64,000 nt of DNA from positions 310,001-374,000 of the forward strand of contig DATEMU010000007.1 in the NCBI GenBank assembly GCA_035275405.1, read 5' to 3'. The translations under genes and the position numbers were made by a program. Below the pieces are notes generated by a model. The model was not told where the DNA came from, searched no databases, and saw only the letters and a list, made by a program, of their open reading frames with translations. The stretch is from Phycisphaerae bacterium. GTDB lineage: Bacteria; Planctomycetota; Phycisphaerae; UBA1845; UTPLA1. This document shows, one piece after another, positions 44,107 to 53,496 of the stretch; position 1 is the stretch's first letter; each line of letters begins with the position of its first letter.

Positions 44107-46947
44107 ATGAAGCGTCTCGTTCTCGCCCTGTGCGCCCTCGTCTTTTCAGCGTCCCCCGCCCTCGCCGCCGATCGTCGCTACCCGTTCCAACAGATCGAAC
44201 TCAAGAACGGCATGAAGGTGATCACGCTGGAGGACTTCTCCTGCCCGATCGCCGCTGTGCAGGTCTGGTACCACGTCGGCTCGAAGAACGAGGAAGAAGG
44301 TCGCCAGGGCTTCGCGCACATGTTCGAGCACATGATGTTTCGCGGGACTGACCGGCTGAGCGAGACGGCGCATTTCGACAACATCCGCCGCGTCGGCGGC
44401 GACTGCAATGCGTACACCGCTTTCGACCAAACGGTGTACGTAGAGGAGATTCCTTCGAACCAGCTTGAACTCGCCTTGTGGCTCGAATCCGAGCGGATGG
44501 CCTTTCTCAAAATCGACAAGAAAGGCTTCGAGACGGAACGCAAGGTCGTCGAAGAAGAACTCCGCATGGGCCACAACCGCCCCTATGGCCGCGTGCCCGA
44601 GCGCCTTCTTGAAAAAGTCTTCGGCGAGCATTGCTACGGCTGGACGCCCGGCGGGCAGATCGCGCACCTTCGCCAAACCAGGGTCGAGGACGTCTCCGCC
44701 TTCTGGGACAAGTATTACGCGCCCAACAATGCGACGCTCGTCGTCGTTGGGGCGGTCAAGCACGCGGACGTGCAGTCGCTGGCCAGGAAATACTTCGAGT
44801 GGATTCCCCCATGTCCGCAGCCCCCTCGGCCGCAGTGCAAGATCGAGCCTCCGACGAAGACACAGACGATCAAGCTGCCGGAAGACAAAGGGCCGCTACC
44901 CATTCTCGGCGTCGCCTACCTGACGGTCCCCGAGAGTCACGCTGACGCGCTTCCCCTGGAGATTCTCATGGGCGCGCTCGGCGGCGGTGAGTCCAGCCGG
45001 CTCTATTGGGACATCGTCAAGGACAAGAAGATCGCCCAGGTCGCGCTCGCCGGGGCCTTTGGTTTCGAGGGAGGCGGTCTGGCCGCGGCCGGCGGCGTCC
45101 TGCTGCCCTTCGGCGACAAGAAGGAGCTGATGAAGACCATCAAGAAGCACATCAAGGATGTCCGCGAAGAGGGCATCACCGGGGCGGAGTTGGAGAAGAT
45201 GAAGAACCAGCAGCGCCGCGACGAGGTCTTTGGGGCGCTGTCCGTCGCGAACAAGGCCCGCCTGCTCGGTCAATACGCCGTGCTCTGGGGCGATGCCGAG
45301 CGGATCAATCGCCGGCTCGCCGAGATCGACGCCGTCACGCTCGACGACGTGAAACGTGTGGCTAAGAAGTACCTCCCGCGCGAGGGCGTGATCAATGTCT
45401 CCATCGAACCAAGCGCCGGCGGCATGATCGGCTCGCTGCTCAAGGGCGACAAGGAGTCAAAGGACGATCCGGATAATCGGCCGCCGGTCGAAGACGACGG
45501 GACCAACCGCGTCGCCCAGCGGACCGGCCCGAAGGCGGAGGCCAAGCGACCGTCCGACTTTCCCGCCGAACCGCCGAAGGCGGAGTTGCTGGCCGACTTT
45601 CCCGAGGTGCCGCACACGGACAAGACGCTGGCCAACGGTCTGCGCGTCGTGGTGGTGAGCAATCATGAAGTGCCGATGGTATCGATGTCGCTCTCCTTCA
45701 AGAGCGGGGCATGGACCGAGACGAAGCCGGGCGTGGCCAGTGCGACGATGGGCCTGCTCACCAAGGGAACCACGTCGCGCAGCGCGAAGGAGCTGGCGGA
45801 GATCCTGGAATCCAATGCCATCTCCCTTTATGGCTCGGCGGACATGGACAGCGCGCGGGTCGGCGGGTCGGCGCTGCTCCCCAAGCTGGACCTCGCGGCG
45901 GAACTCCTGCGCGATGTGATTGAGAATCCGACGTTCCCCAAGGATGAATTCGACATCATGCAGAAGCAGACGCGCATGGGGCTGCTGGTCTCCACGCGGA
46001 CGCCGGAGTATCTGGCGGAGCGCGAACTGCGCCGGCAGCTTTACGGCGAGCACCCCTACAGCCGCACGACCTCGGGCGAACTGGAGGACCTCGACAATAT
46101 CACCCTCGACGCGATGAAAGCGTGGTGGGCGGAGCACGTGCGGCCGGAGAACGCCGTTTTCTATCTGGCCGGCGACATCACGCCGTCCGACGGGTTCAAG
46201 CTGGCCGAAAAACACCTCGGCGACTGGAAGGTCAAAGGCGACTTCACGCCGCCCAGGATCGCGGCGATCCCCGAGCGAAGCGCGACGCACATCTACCTGG
46301 TCGATCGGCCGGGCTCGGTGCAGAGCCAGATTCGCGTGGGGCATTTGAGCATCACCCGCGCGGACCCGATGTACTTCGCCTCGCGGGTCATGGCCCAGAT
46401 CTTCGGCGGCGGGTTCAACAGCCGCCTCAACAAGGCCATCCGCGTCGACAAGGGCCTGACCTACGGTGCCCGCGGCGGCATCAACGCGCGGCGCTTCGCC
46501 GGCGAATTCACCGTGAGCACCTTCACCAAGACGCCGACGACCGCCGATACGGTCAAGGAAATCCTGTCTGAGATCGACAAGATGCGCGGCACGCTTCCGA
46601 CGGCGGAGGAGGTGGACGACACCAAGACCTACATCAGCGGCTCCTTCCCCGGCGACCGCGAGACGCCGGAGGCGACGGTCAGCGACCTGTGGATGATCGA
46701 GACGCAGGGCCTGCCCGAGGACTATCTCCAGAAGTACCTCGCGGGCGTGAAGGCGACGACGGGCGAGGACGTGAAGAAGGCCGCGGACAGGCTGATCGAC
46801 CCCAAGAAGCTGTCGATCGTCGTCGTGGGCGAGGCGTCGAAGGTCAAGGAGAGCCTCGAGAAGATCGCCCCGGTCACGGTGGTGAACCAGCCCACCCAAA
46901 CGCCGGAAGAAAAGAAGGAGGCGGAGCCGACGGAGGAACAGGGTTAG
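44107..46947 (+). CDS. M16 (insulinase/pitrilysin-type) zinc peptidase, two-domain
   Basis: The 946-residue protein has a signal peptide (LVLALCALVFSASPALAA). The first M16 half carries the inverted zinc motif HMFEH (residues 71-75) with a downstream glutamate in ERKVVEEELRMGHN. The second half (from about residue 500) lacks HxxEH and is the usual inactive partner. It resembles PqqL-like periplasmic peptidases that degrade small peptides. The tail is acidic. It is a single-gene unit 154 bp from the LolA-like gene. Confidence 0.9.
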   Translation: MKRLVLALCALVFSASPALAADRRYPFQQIELKNGMKVITLEDFSCPIAAVQVWYHVGSKNEEEGRQGFAHMFEHMMFRGTDRLSETAHFDNIRRVGGDCNAYTAFDQTVYVEEIPSNQLELALWLESERMAFLKIDKKGFETERKVVEEELRMGHNRPYGRVPERLLEKVFGEHCYGWTPGGQIAHLRQTRVEDVSAFWDKYYAPNNATLVVVGAVKHADVQSLARKYFEWIPPCPQPPRPQCKIEPPTKTQTIKLPEDKGPLPILGVAYLTVPESHADALPLEILMGALGGGESSRLYWDIVKDKKIAQVALAGAFGFEGGGLAAAGGVLLPFGDKKELMKTIKKHIKDVREEGITGAELEKMKNQQRRDEVFGALSVANKARLLGQYAVLWGDAERINRRLAEIDAVTLDDVKRVAKKYLPREGVINVSIEPSAGGMIGSLLKGDKESKDDPDNRPPVEDDGTNRVAQRTGPKAEAKRPSDFPAEPPKAELLADFPEVPHTDKTLANGLRVVVVSNHEVPMVSMSLSFKSGAWTETKPGVASATMGLLTKGTTSRSAKELAEILESNAISLYGSADMDSARVGGSALLPKLDLAAELLRDVIENPTFPKDEFDIMQKQTRMGLLVSTRTPEYLAERELRRQLYGEHPYSRTTSGELEDLDNITLDAMKAWWAEHVRPENAVFYLAGDITPSDGFKLAEKHLGDWKVKGDFTPPRIAAIPERSATHIYLVDRPGSVQSQIRVGHLSITRADPMYFASRVMAQIFGGGFNSRLNKAIRVDKGLTYGARGGINARRFAGEFTVSTFTKTPTTADTVKEILSEIDKMRGTLPTAEEVDDTKTYISGSFPGDRETPEATVSDLWMIETQGLPEDYLQKYLAGVKATTGEDVKKAADRLIDPKKLSIVVVGEASKVKESLEKIAPVTVVNQPTQTPEEKKEAEPTEEQG

Positions 46948-46958
46948 CTGTGTTTTGA

Positions 46959-47333
46959 TTATTGAAGGGGCTGTGCAGGTGAGTCTCTGGTGCGCCCACA
47001 TTCCGGGCAGGACGACTCCGTGTGCGGTTCGAGTTTGTATCCGCAGTTCAGGCAGCGGCCCATCGATGTCAGGACTTCCGCCTTGGCCCTCTCGTATCTC
47101 GAGACTTCGCAGGCAATGTGAGTCAGTAGCCCAAAGAGGAACACCGCGATCGATGCGATGACTGCAAGGACGGGGTAATGGGGCCCGAGGAGCTTGCCTA
47201 TTGCCGCCGCCACGGCGCCGAAGCCGCCGAGGTAGAAGATGACGCGAAAGTGCGATTGCGTACGGGCGTTGATTGCATGCTCGATGCGCTCCACCTCTTG
47301 CGGGTCGTCGATTCCCCAAAAGTCTTCCGACAT
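46959..47333 (-). CDS. Membrane protein with C-terminal zinc ribbon
   Basis: The 124-residue protein begins MSEDFWGIDDPQEVERIEHAI. It has two hydrophobic helices (residues ~29-80) and a C-terminal ribbon CLNCGYKLEP ... CPECG. The ribbon lies at the C-terminus here, as in the 8404 and 61903 genes, instead of the N-terminus. ATG 47333 is chosen because it starts the conserved part; the frame upstream is non-coding. Function unknown. Confidence 0.65.
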   Translation of the reverse strand: MSEDFWGIDDPQEVERIEHAINARTQSHFRVIFYLGGFGAVAAAIGKLLGPHYPVLAVIASIAVFLFGLLTHIACEVSRYERAKAEVLTSMGRCLNCGYKLEPHTESSCPECGRTRDSPAQPLQ

Positions 47334-47676
47334 TCTGGGACCACCCTGTTGATTACTGCACCCCATAATTCTACCGGTCTGGCGCTGGTTGGTGGCCGGG
47401 CTGAAGGCCCCCAAAGAAACTGAGATTTGGCACCGATTGACGACCCCCCGGCCGTTGCTTCGCACCGGGGGAGGCGGTACAATCGGATGAGCGGTCGAGA
47501 AGAGGTCCTTCCGGGGAGAAGACGACCGACCTACCCGCCTGGGAAGTCCGTCCCGCCAGGGTCGGACGCGCCGAGGCGACCGGCGACAGGCCCGCCCGAT
47601 GGGGTGAGCCGCTGAACGTCGCCGCCCGCCCTCGTGAACGAGGATGTAAGACTCCAGCCTTCAAGGAGGCGTGAAA
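47334..47676. other. Intergenic region with a candidate promoter
   Basis: These 343 bp lie between divergent genes. Besides the promoter at 47455-47483 I see GC-rich sequence and nothing coding. Confidence 0.5.
47455..47483 (+). promoter_or_regulatory. Candidate promoter of the secreted protein gene
   Basis: TTGCTT (47455-47460), a 17-bp spacer, TACAAT (47478-47483), about 190 bp ahead of the start. Confidence 0.45.
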
Positions 47677-48606
47677 ATGAAATCCCTTTTGCGTCGACTT
47701 TCGATGCCGGGCGTGTTCATCGCCCTGATCGCCGCCGTCAGCGCCATTGTCTGGGGCTGCGGGGGCATGAGTCCGTTTCTGGCGGCGCAGTTCGCCTCGA
47801 ACATCACCCCGCGACCGGGACCACCGCCGGAGCCGCCGCCGACGACGCAGCCCGGCGATGGAGACGCCATCGGGTCGGTCTGCGAGCTGGATGCGGCGCT
47901 CAGGGGGATCACGGTCTCCCTGACCAATCAGGCCCAACAGCGCGTGCGCTACGCGATGACCTTTGTCGCCTCCGCCGGGACGGGCGGATTCGTCTGCGAC
48001 GCCGAGGTGCAGAACTATCTCAACGCGGGCTACACCGACGCGATTCCCACGGGCTCGGGGAACACCTTCAACATCGGCTGCGACGTGATCACGCTGCTCT
48101 CGGGCAATCGGCTCCTGGTGATGGATTTCGGGATCAACGAGCTTCCGGAGCAGTCGCTGCCGGCCAATGTGGGCGGCGACCCGTCGACGGCGACGACGAT
48201 CTCGCTTCGCCGGCGCGACAATGGCGGGACGTTTGTTCCGCTGCCGGAACTGATCGTCTTCGGCGATACGGACCCGAACTTCACCTGCCTCGGCGGCGAT
48301 CTGTGCACGCAGCGCGGGTTTGTGTATTCGGGCGCCGCACCGGGCAACCTGCCGATCGGCAAGGCCGTCGACGCCGACCATATCCAGGGGACGGTGTGCA
48401 ACTCGGGGGCGGGGACCGCTCCGGAGTGGCGGTTGGATGAGAGCTTCACCGATGACGTCGTCCAGCCGTTCCAATTCGTGGCGGGGGGTACGATCATCGC
48501 GACGGTCCTGGACCGGGCGAGCGATTCGCTGAACGACGCGCGGAACCAGGTGGTCTGGCAGGTGTCGAACGAGGCGGACCAGATCGTCCATAACCCGAAT
48601 CCGTGA
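47677..48606 (+). CDS. Secreted lipoprotein of unknown function
   Basis: The 309-residue protein has a lipoprotein-like signal (VFIALIAAVSAIVWGCGG) and a Pro-rich linker (PRPGPPPEPPPTTQPG). A beta-rich mature domain with several cysteines follows. ATG 47677 has AAGGAGG 7 bp before it; GTG 47671 is possible. No family recognised, and it is followed by a repeat-filled stretch. Confidence 0.65.
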   Translation: MKSLLRRLSMPGVFIALIAAVSAIVWGCGGMSPFLAAQFASNITPRPGPPPEPPPTTQPGDGDAIGSVCELDAALRGITVSLTNQAQQRVRYAMTFVASAGTGGFVCDAEVQNYLNAGYTDAIPTGSGNTFNIGCDVITLLSGNRLLVMDFGINELPEQSLPANVGGDPSTATTISLRRRDNGGTFVPLPELIVFGDTDPNFTCLGGDLCTQRGFVYSGAAPGNLPIGKAVDADHIQGTVCNSGAGTAPEWRLDESFTDDVVQPFQFVAGGTIIATVLDRASDSLNDARNQVVWQVSNEADQIVHNPNP

Positions 48607-48729
48607 CACGCCCCTCGGAAGTCTCGCCGCCCGCCCTGGCGGGTAAACACCGGGTGAACTCCGGGCGAAGGTTCGATCCACAATTCTGAAAAGCGACCGG
48701 CGAAAGCGAGGCGGGGGCTCCGCGCGCCC

Positions 48730-49030
48730 ATAGAGGTTCACCACAGAGGCTCCGAGGACACAGAGATTGTTTTTGTTGGTGAAACAAGACGGATCCACAG
48801 ATGGCGCAGATGGGCGCAGATCCGGATAGGGGATGAAGGCACTAGGGCACGGAGGGCTGGGCCGAAACTGGGTTTCTTTTTTTGTTGGTGGAACAGGACG
48901 GAACGAGGCGGAACGGGTCCGCAGATGGCGCCGATGGACGCGGATGGGGATGCACCACCGAGACACAGGGACACCGAGACGAGTTGTTTTTTTGCTTGGT
49001 GGAACCAGGGGGACCATGCGGAACGGGCCA
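48730..49030. repeat. Mosaic of short dispersed repeats
   Basis: GTTTTTGTTGGTG and its variants occur three times (about 48769, 48880 and 48985), each followed by GGAACAGGACGG-like sequence. The ACAGATGGCGCAGATGG-type unit occurs twice. Similar repeats are scattered in planctomycete-like genomes (general knowledge). Confidence 0.6.
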
Positions 49031-49641
49031 CAGAGCAGTGGAGCAGGGGAGAGGCGAACAGGGGAGAGGGAGGGGGCCGAAATTGAGCGAAATTGAGCGA
49101 ACAAAGTGGTCCACCCGCCCCGGTCGCCACGGCGACTCGACAGGGCGAGCGGGTAAACTCCTGTCGCAGTTTTTCTCGAAGCGCAATTGAGCGCAAACGA
49201 GCGCAAACCTGAAGGCTTGGGGCTTGAGACCTGAGGCGTGGGGCCTGAGGGCGCGGCGCGCGAAAAAAAACGAAGTGGTTGAATCAGGCTGATATTGTTG
49301 AATTTTCGTGTTCATGGCGGGGAATCTCCGGGGCCGTGGCCGTCGGGGTTTCGACGGGATACACGGCCTGCCTTCTCTTTTGCCTCTGACCACTACACTT
49401 GCCCAGCGCTCCCTCTGGCGGAAACGGGGAACCGGGATGTTGACCGGGTCGTCGGCGAGTCGTCGCACCGCTCGCCCCAGCGAGTAGACCTTGCGTAAAC
49501 TCTGCCACGGGGACGGTGTTAGGGATTCCAGGCCAGCAACTGTCGAGGATGGTTCATCCGGCGTAACTAATTATTGCAACGGGCGTTATGGAAATTTTTC
49601 TTTGCCATTATACATCGCAAAGCAATCTTTATTATGGGACC

Positions 49642-49697
49642 AGATCATTTGATAGTAAATAGTTGTTGACAAATATGTCCATTAGATCATATGATCT
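49642..49697 (+). promoter_or_regulatory. Promoter with two operator palindromes for the toxin-antitoxin operon
   Basis: TTGACA (49666-49671), an 18-bp spacer and TATGAT (49690-49695) form a strong sigma-70 type promoter. AGATCATATGATCT (49684-49697) is a perfect palindrome over the -10 box. A second site, AGATCATTTGATAG (49642-49655), lies exactly 42 bp upstream, four helical turns away. This fits cooperative binding by the downstream antitoxin. Confidence 0.75.
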
Positions 49698-49706
49698 GTC
49701 GATGGT

Positions 49707-50132
49707 ATGCGAGATGATCAAAAAACCACATCCGGCAAGACATCTACAGATGCCCTCTCAGCGGACTCGGCTGATTCGAATGAACAGCGTCTCGCAAGAG
49801 TTCGCCGAGAGTTGTTAGCGGTTGTGAGGAGAGGCAAAGGGGCTCGAACAACGAAATGGAGTCCTGAGTGTCCAACCGAATGGCAACCCACGCAATGTGT
49901 CGACCCCAGAAGCGGAGAATATTTCACCGAAGTCGGCGCGTGGGAATTCGTTGAGGAGCTACTGGCGGACAGTATTCCGCCTCTTAAAGAAGTGCTGCTG
50001 AAAAAGCCTCCTGGACGGTTTGGATACGTTCTGATTGTAGAGGCCACGCCCCAAAAGATATACATCAAACTGCAATTAGGTTCAGGAACAATTCACGGGC
50101 GCAGCTTTCACCAAAGCAAGGGCGCCTCTTAG
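49707..50132 (+). CDS. Putative MqsR-like toxin
   Basis: The 141-residue protein has a hydrophilic N-terminus. The core reads SPECPTEWQPTQCVDPRSG, YFTEVGAWEFVEELLAD, KKPPGRFGYVLIV and ends with IYIKLQLGSGTIHGRSFHQ. The C-terminal beta strands with a final SFH are the usual shape of MqsR/HigB/RelE-like RNases encoded beside MqsA-type antitoxins; MqsR cuts mRNA at GCU. Identity with MqsR itself is low, so the RNase activity is inference. It is the first gene of an AT-richer operon and lies 14 bp ahead of the antitoxin. Confidence 0.65.
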   Translation: MRDDQKTTSGKTSTDALSADSADSNEQRLARVRRELLAVVRRGKGARTTKWSPECPTEWQPTQCVDPRSGEYFTEVGAWEFVEELLADSIPPLKEVLLKKPPGRFGYVLIVEATPQKIYIKLQLGSGTIHGRSFHQSKGAS

Positions 50133-50146
50133 AGTTGGAGCGACCT

Positions 50147-50728
50147 ATGAATGAAACTAATGACAATGGCACGATTAATGAGTCGGACGCGATCCGATGT
50201 AGCCTTTGCGGCGAAAACTCCGTTACGACCACCATCGTCGACCATTCATTCCTATACGGAAGCGGCGACGAAGCCGCTACGCTTACTGTAAAGGTCCCGG
50301 TTCGGACTTGCTCTTCGTGTGGGGCGGAGTTTCTCGATACTGAATCCGAAGAAATTAAGCATGATGCAGTTTGTCGCCACTTGGGGGTTCTTACGCCTCG
50401 CCAAATCCAACGACTTCGAAAGCTCCACGATCTCAGCCGCGCAGACTTCGCTAGACTAACAAAGTTGGGCGAAGCGACGCTAGGACGATGGGAGCGGGGT
50501 TCACTAGTTCAAAACTCGGCCTACGACCAGTATCTTTATTTGCTCGGTTTTAATGATAATGTAAGTCGGCTACGCGATCGCGCTGGAAGCGCGACGCCAC
50601 AGTTTTCATCCGGGTTCGCTCCTAAAAAAGAAACGCAACTTCGCGTACTCGTGATAACTGAAGACGTTATGCGACGTGCAGACCAATTTTCCTTGAGCGG
50701 GTGCAGGGCAATTGCATGTACACTGTAA
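50147..50728 (+). CDS. MqsA-like antitoxin (zinc finger plus HTH)
   Basis: The 193-residue protein has an N-terminal four-cysteine zinc finger (Cys18, Cys21, Cys55, Cys58). A helix-turn-helix of the Xre type follows at about residues 85-135: RQIQRLRKLHDLSRADFARLTKLGEATLGRWERGS. This is the MqsA layout, where the zinc domain binds the toxin and the HTH binds the operator. It is longer than E. coli MqsA, with an extra C-terminal ~55 residues (SSGFAPKKETQLRVL). ATG 50147 follows GGAG. The last 13 bp overlap the next gene, so the two are translationally coupled. Confidence 0.8.
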   Translation: MNETNDNGTINESDAIRCSLCGENSVTTTIVDHSFLYGSGDEAATLTVKVPVRTCSSCGAEFLDTESEEIKHDAVCRHLGVLTPRQIQRLRKLHDLSRADFARLTKLGEATLGRWERGSLVQNSAYDQYLYLLGFNDNVSRLRDRAGSATPQFSSGFAPKKETQLRVLVITEDVMRRADQFSLSGCRAIACTL

Positions 50729-52629
50729 CATTCTACTCATTTAAGGGGGGTGTTGGCCGGACACTCGCACTCGTCAACATCGCGGCCGAATTGGCGCAGA
50801 CGGGAAGACGAGTTGCCATCATAGACTTTGATCTGGAAGCCCCCGGCGTGCACACTTTTTCTACTCTTGCACCGAAATCGCCACGACCTGGAGTCGTCGA
50901 GTATGTAAATCGCTTCGTTTCCTCGAACCAAGCTCCCGAGATAAACGACTACGTCTATGAAGTCCCCGCTGTAGGCCGCAACGGTGGACGCCTATGGGTG
51001 ATGCCGGCAGGACTCAGTGATCAAGACGACTATCATACAAAACTATCCTCAATCGATTGGCAGTATTTGTATCGAGCAGCCAATGGCTATCTGCTTCTGG
51101 AAGATCTCAAAGCGCAAATTAAGAAAACGCTTGATCCTGACTATCTCCTTATTGACTCTCGCACAGGCCATACCGATGTACAGGGGATATGCACCCGCCA
51201 ACTTCCAGATGCGGTTGTAGTCCTTTTTTTTCCTAATTCGCAGAATCTTGCGGGGTTGCGCAGCATCGTTCACGATATTCGCGCGGAATCGGATAAGCGC
51301 CCGGGTCAATCGGTTGAGCTTCACTTCGCGATGTCGAATGTCCCCGATCTTGATGATGAGACAGATACACTGCGGTCAAGGCGAGAGGAGTTTCGCTCGG
51401 AGCTTGAGTACCAAAAACTTGCGAGCGTAATACATCATTATCCGCACATCTCACTAATTGAACAAACAATTTTTTCCTTGGAACACCCCAAGAGCCGCCT
51501 CACAAGAGAATACAAACAACTGTTGGATGAAATTGTCACTTCGAACGTCGACGACCGTGCTGGAGTCATTAGCTTTATTCGGGCAATGACAGAAAAATCT
51601 GCCGCTTCACGCTTCCGTGTATTGAATAGCCGGCGCGAGGAGCGAATTGACCGTATCCTTGAACGATACGAACAGGACCCCGAAGTTATCTATCACGTCG
51701 CAATGCTTTATTCGAGTGAAACCCAACACGAAATCGCTTATGAACTCTTGAACAAGGCAATTGAACTCGGGTACCGTAATACTGATGCGCTCCTAGAGCG
51801 AGCTGCGGCATCGAGTTACTTCGGAAAGAACACCGAGGCGGCGGCGCAAGATGTACAGGATGTTCTTTCCAATCCTGGACTCACCTCGCAACAAGCAACT
51901 CGAAGCATCAGAATTCTCGTGAATGTGTGCCCGGGGCTACTGTCTTCGGTGCCCACACAGGTTGGAATTCAGTTGCTGAATAACGATGCAAAAAGGCTTA
52001 TCGCTGAAGAACTGCTTGCAAGTAGAGAGGGAGCGCTGCCTTGCAAGTTAATGTTAAAGGACCTGTTGCAAGATCCAGAGCTCAAAGTGACCGAACAGGT
52101 CTACCTGCGAACTGACTATGTTCTCGCCTTAATTGCCGTCGGTAATTATTCCGAAGCAATCAAGGAAATCGTCGGTAACAACCCTATTCGCGAACGGTGG
52201 GGAATTCCAGATGTATTCAATTTCGCAATTGCAGAATGGGCAACATCGGGAAATGTTCCTAAGGAGCTGTTCCAAAAAATTGTCGAGATGGACATGCAAG
52301 GAGCGATCGAAAACAAACTCAAAGGGGCAAACTATTATCAGTGCCTTGCATTAGCAAATTGGATCGTCGGGAAGAGTGAAGAGGCATTTGCAGCTATTCA
52401 GGCTGCTGAAAAGTACATAGCTCGGTCAACGAGACTCACCTTTAGTTGCTGGCGATACTTGTATGTGATGCCGGACGGCTTCCGGCAGGATTGTCAACAG
52501 ATGAGGAGATACTTCTCCGGCGATCCGATTAAACCGGCATTTTTATGTGTTGTTGGGCATGAGAGCGATGTAATTACAAGGCTAGACCAGGCCCGGGCCG
52601 GGTCAATCAAGAGTCGCTTTAGACAGTGA
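50716..52629 (+). CDS. KGGVGR-motif ParA-like ATPase with TPR-like tail
   Basis: The 637-residue protein starts MYTVTFYSFKGGVGRT, a deviant Walker A with KGGVGRT (residues 10-16). DFDLEAPG follows at 37-44 and LIDSRTGHTD near 150, the ParA/MinD signature with Arg in place of the usual K of KGGxGK[ST]. The C-terminal ~330 residues are helical and contain TPR-like units (HVAMLYSSETQHEIAYELLNKAIELGY). Proteins with this motif are often found in putative conflict systems (general knowledge). It is fused by overlap to the antitoxin gene and would be produced with it, which suggests a regulator or sensor of the toxin. AT-richer than neighbours. Confidence 0.8.
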   Translation: MYTVTFYSFKGGVGRTLALVNIAAELAQTGRRVAIIDFDLEAPGVHTFSTLAPKSPRPGVVEYVNRFVSSNQAPEINDYVYEVPAVGRNGGRLWVMPAGLSDQDDYHTKLSSIDWQYLYRAANGYLLLEDLKAQIKKTLDPDYLLIDSRTGHTDVQGICTRQLPDAVVVLFFPNSQNLAGLRSIVHDIRAESDKRPGQSVELHFAMSNVPDLDDETDTLRSRREEFRSELEYQKLASVIHHYPHISLIEQTIFSLEHPKSRLTREYKQLLDEIVTSNVDDRAGVISFIRAMTEKSAASRFRVLNSRREERIDRILERYEQDPEVIYHVAMLYSSETQHEIAYELLNKAIELGYRNTDALLERAAASSYFGKNTEAAAQDVQDVLSNPGLTSQQATRSIRILVNVCPGLLSSVPTQVGIQLLNNDAKRLIAEELLASREGALPCKLMLKDLLQDPELKVTEQVYLRTDYVLALIAVGNYSEAIKEIVGNNPIRERWGIPDVFNFAIAEWATSGNVPKELFQKIVEMDMQGAIENKLKGANYYQCLALANWIVGKSEEAFAAIQAAEKYIARSTRLTFSCWRYLYVMPDGFRQDCQQMRRYFSGDPIKPAFLCVVGHESDVITRLDQARAGSIKSRFRQ

Positions 52630-52978
52630 GAGAGGGGTTGGCTGGTTGATGCGAGAATTGTCTCCAAGTAATGTGTTGCCCATTGCACGCGGGCTCGATG
52701 TGGGACCCCCGATTATTGACTAGGGTTAAATTGAGAGGCGGTTTAGGAATCCTCCGTCCCGCCGTTGATTCTGTGCGCAGGTGACGCTGCGCTCTATCCT
52801 TGGCACGAGGGACGAACGCTAGCGGTTTGTATACAAAGCGGTACCCGATAATTCAGCGGGGGCTAAGGGGGTTGGGGGGCGCGGGCGTAGCTGTCCCACG
52901 GGTGGCGGTATGTGAGGTTTCTGATGATTCACGCGCCGTACGCGCGGCCTCCGGTGATTAATGGAATCGCGGGCGGAG

Positions 52979-53008
52979 AAGCCCCCCGGTTATTCACCGG
53001 GGGCTAAA
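52979..53008. repeat. AGCCCCCGGTGAATCACCGGGGGCT-type palindrome
   Basis: The arms AGCCCCCCGG and CCGGGGGCT surround a short loop. A full copy is at 54090-54117 and decayed ones near 52855 and 54050. Confidence 0.65.
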
Positions 53009-53160
53009 ATGGGGTTCGATGGCATGCGGGGGGCGTGGTGGTGGAAGTCGGATGGGGGATGGGGGACAAGATGAACAGGTAAGCAGGTGACAGGGGAATA
53101 GGGGAAGCGCGGAGGTCGGATGTGGGTGGGGGATGGCGAATGATGGGAGGGGGATTTCAG

Positions 53161-53283
53161 TTCCAGGGGTTGAAACACCCTGGCAACCTTCGTGGGCCCT
53201 GCCGGGCCGAGAGGCTTTAGGCCGTTTTCCAGGCGTTGAAACGCCTGGCAACCTTCGTGGGCCCTGCCGGGCCAAAAGGGTTT
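53161..53283. repeat. Tandem pair of ~60-bp units
   Basis: Each has CCAGG-GTTGAAAC-CCTGG and GGCCCTGCCGGGCC hairpins, and the two copies differ by a few bases. A related CCACGCATTGAAATGCGTGG hairpin occurs at 60631. Confidence 0.65.
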
Positions 53284-53496
53284 ACCGGCTGGGAGCCGGT
53301 TTCACAAGAGGCGAACCGGGCGCGCATGGACATTCTCGATGCAGCCCCTGGTGACCAGAATTTCAACTGCGGTAACGATCCTGTTATCGTGAATTAATCA
53401 ATCCTAAATCCGTCGCGATCTATCATGGGACGAGCGAAGGGCCGCGAGCGCGGCACTCAATTCGGTTTCGTGTCTTTGCTTTTGGAGGGTACCTTG

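Larger units (their letters stand above)
48607..49706. other. Non-coding, repeat-rich stretch before the toxin-antitoxin operon
   Basis: About 1.1 kb without a convincing gene. 48730-49030 is a threefold mosaic of three units (CACAGAG-rich, GTTTTTGTTGGTG-type, and ACAGATGGCGCAGATGG-type). 49083-49195 holds short direct repeats (AAATTGAGCG) and 49212-49250 a GGCTTGGGGCTTGAG unit. The end (49565-49700) is markedly AT-rich and carries the promoter of the operon. Confidence 0.55.
52630..53496. other. Non-coding, repeat-rich stretch
   Basis: 867 bp without a gene. 52979-53008 is a palindromic GGGGGCT element, and 53161-53283 holds two tandem ~60-bp units each with a GTTGAAAC hairpin. Between them is low-complexity G-rich sequence. 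Confidence 0.55.

Noticed and set aside
47371..49206. 611-residue open frame on the minus strand
   Set aside because: It lies over the secreted-protein gene and the repeat stretch and reads low-complexity Arg/Pro sequence; it is an antisense shadow of GC-rich DNA.
53161..53283. Two similar 60-bp units that could be read as a CRISPR array
   Set aside because: Only two units, no constant-length spacers, hairpins inside the units, and no cas genes; it is a palindromic repeat pair.
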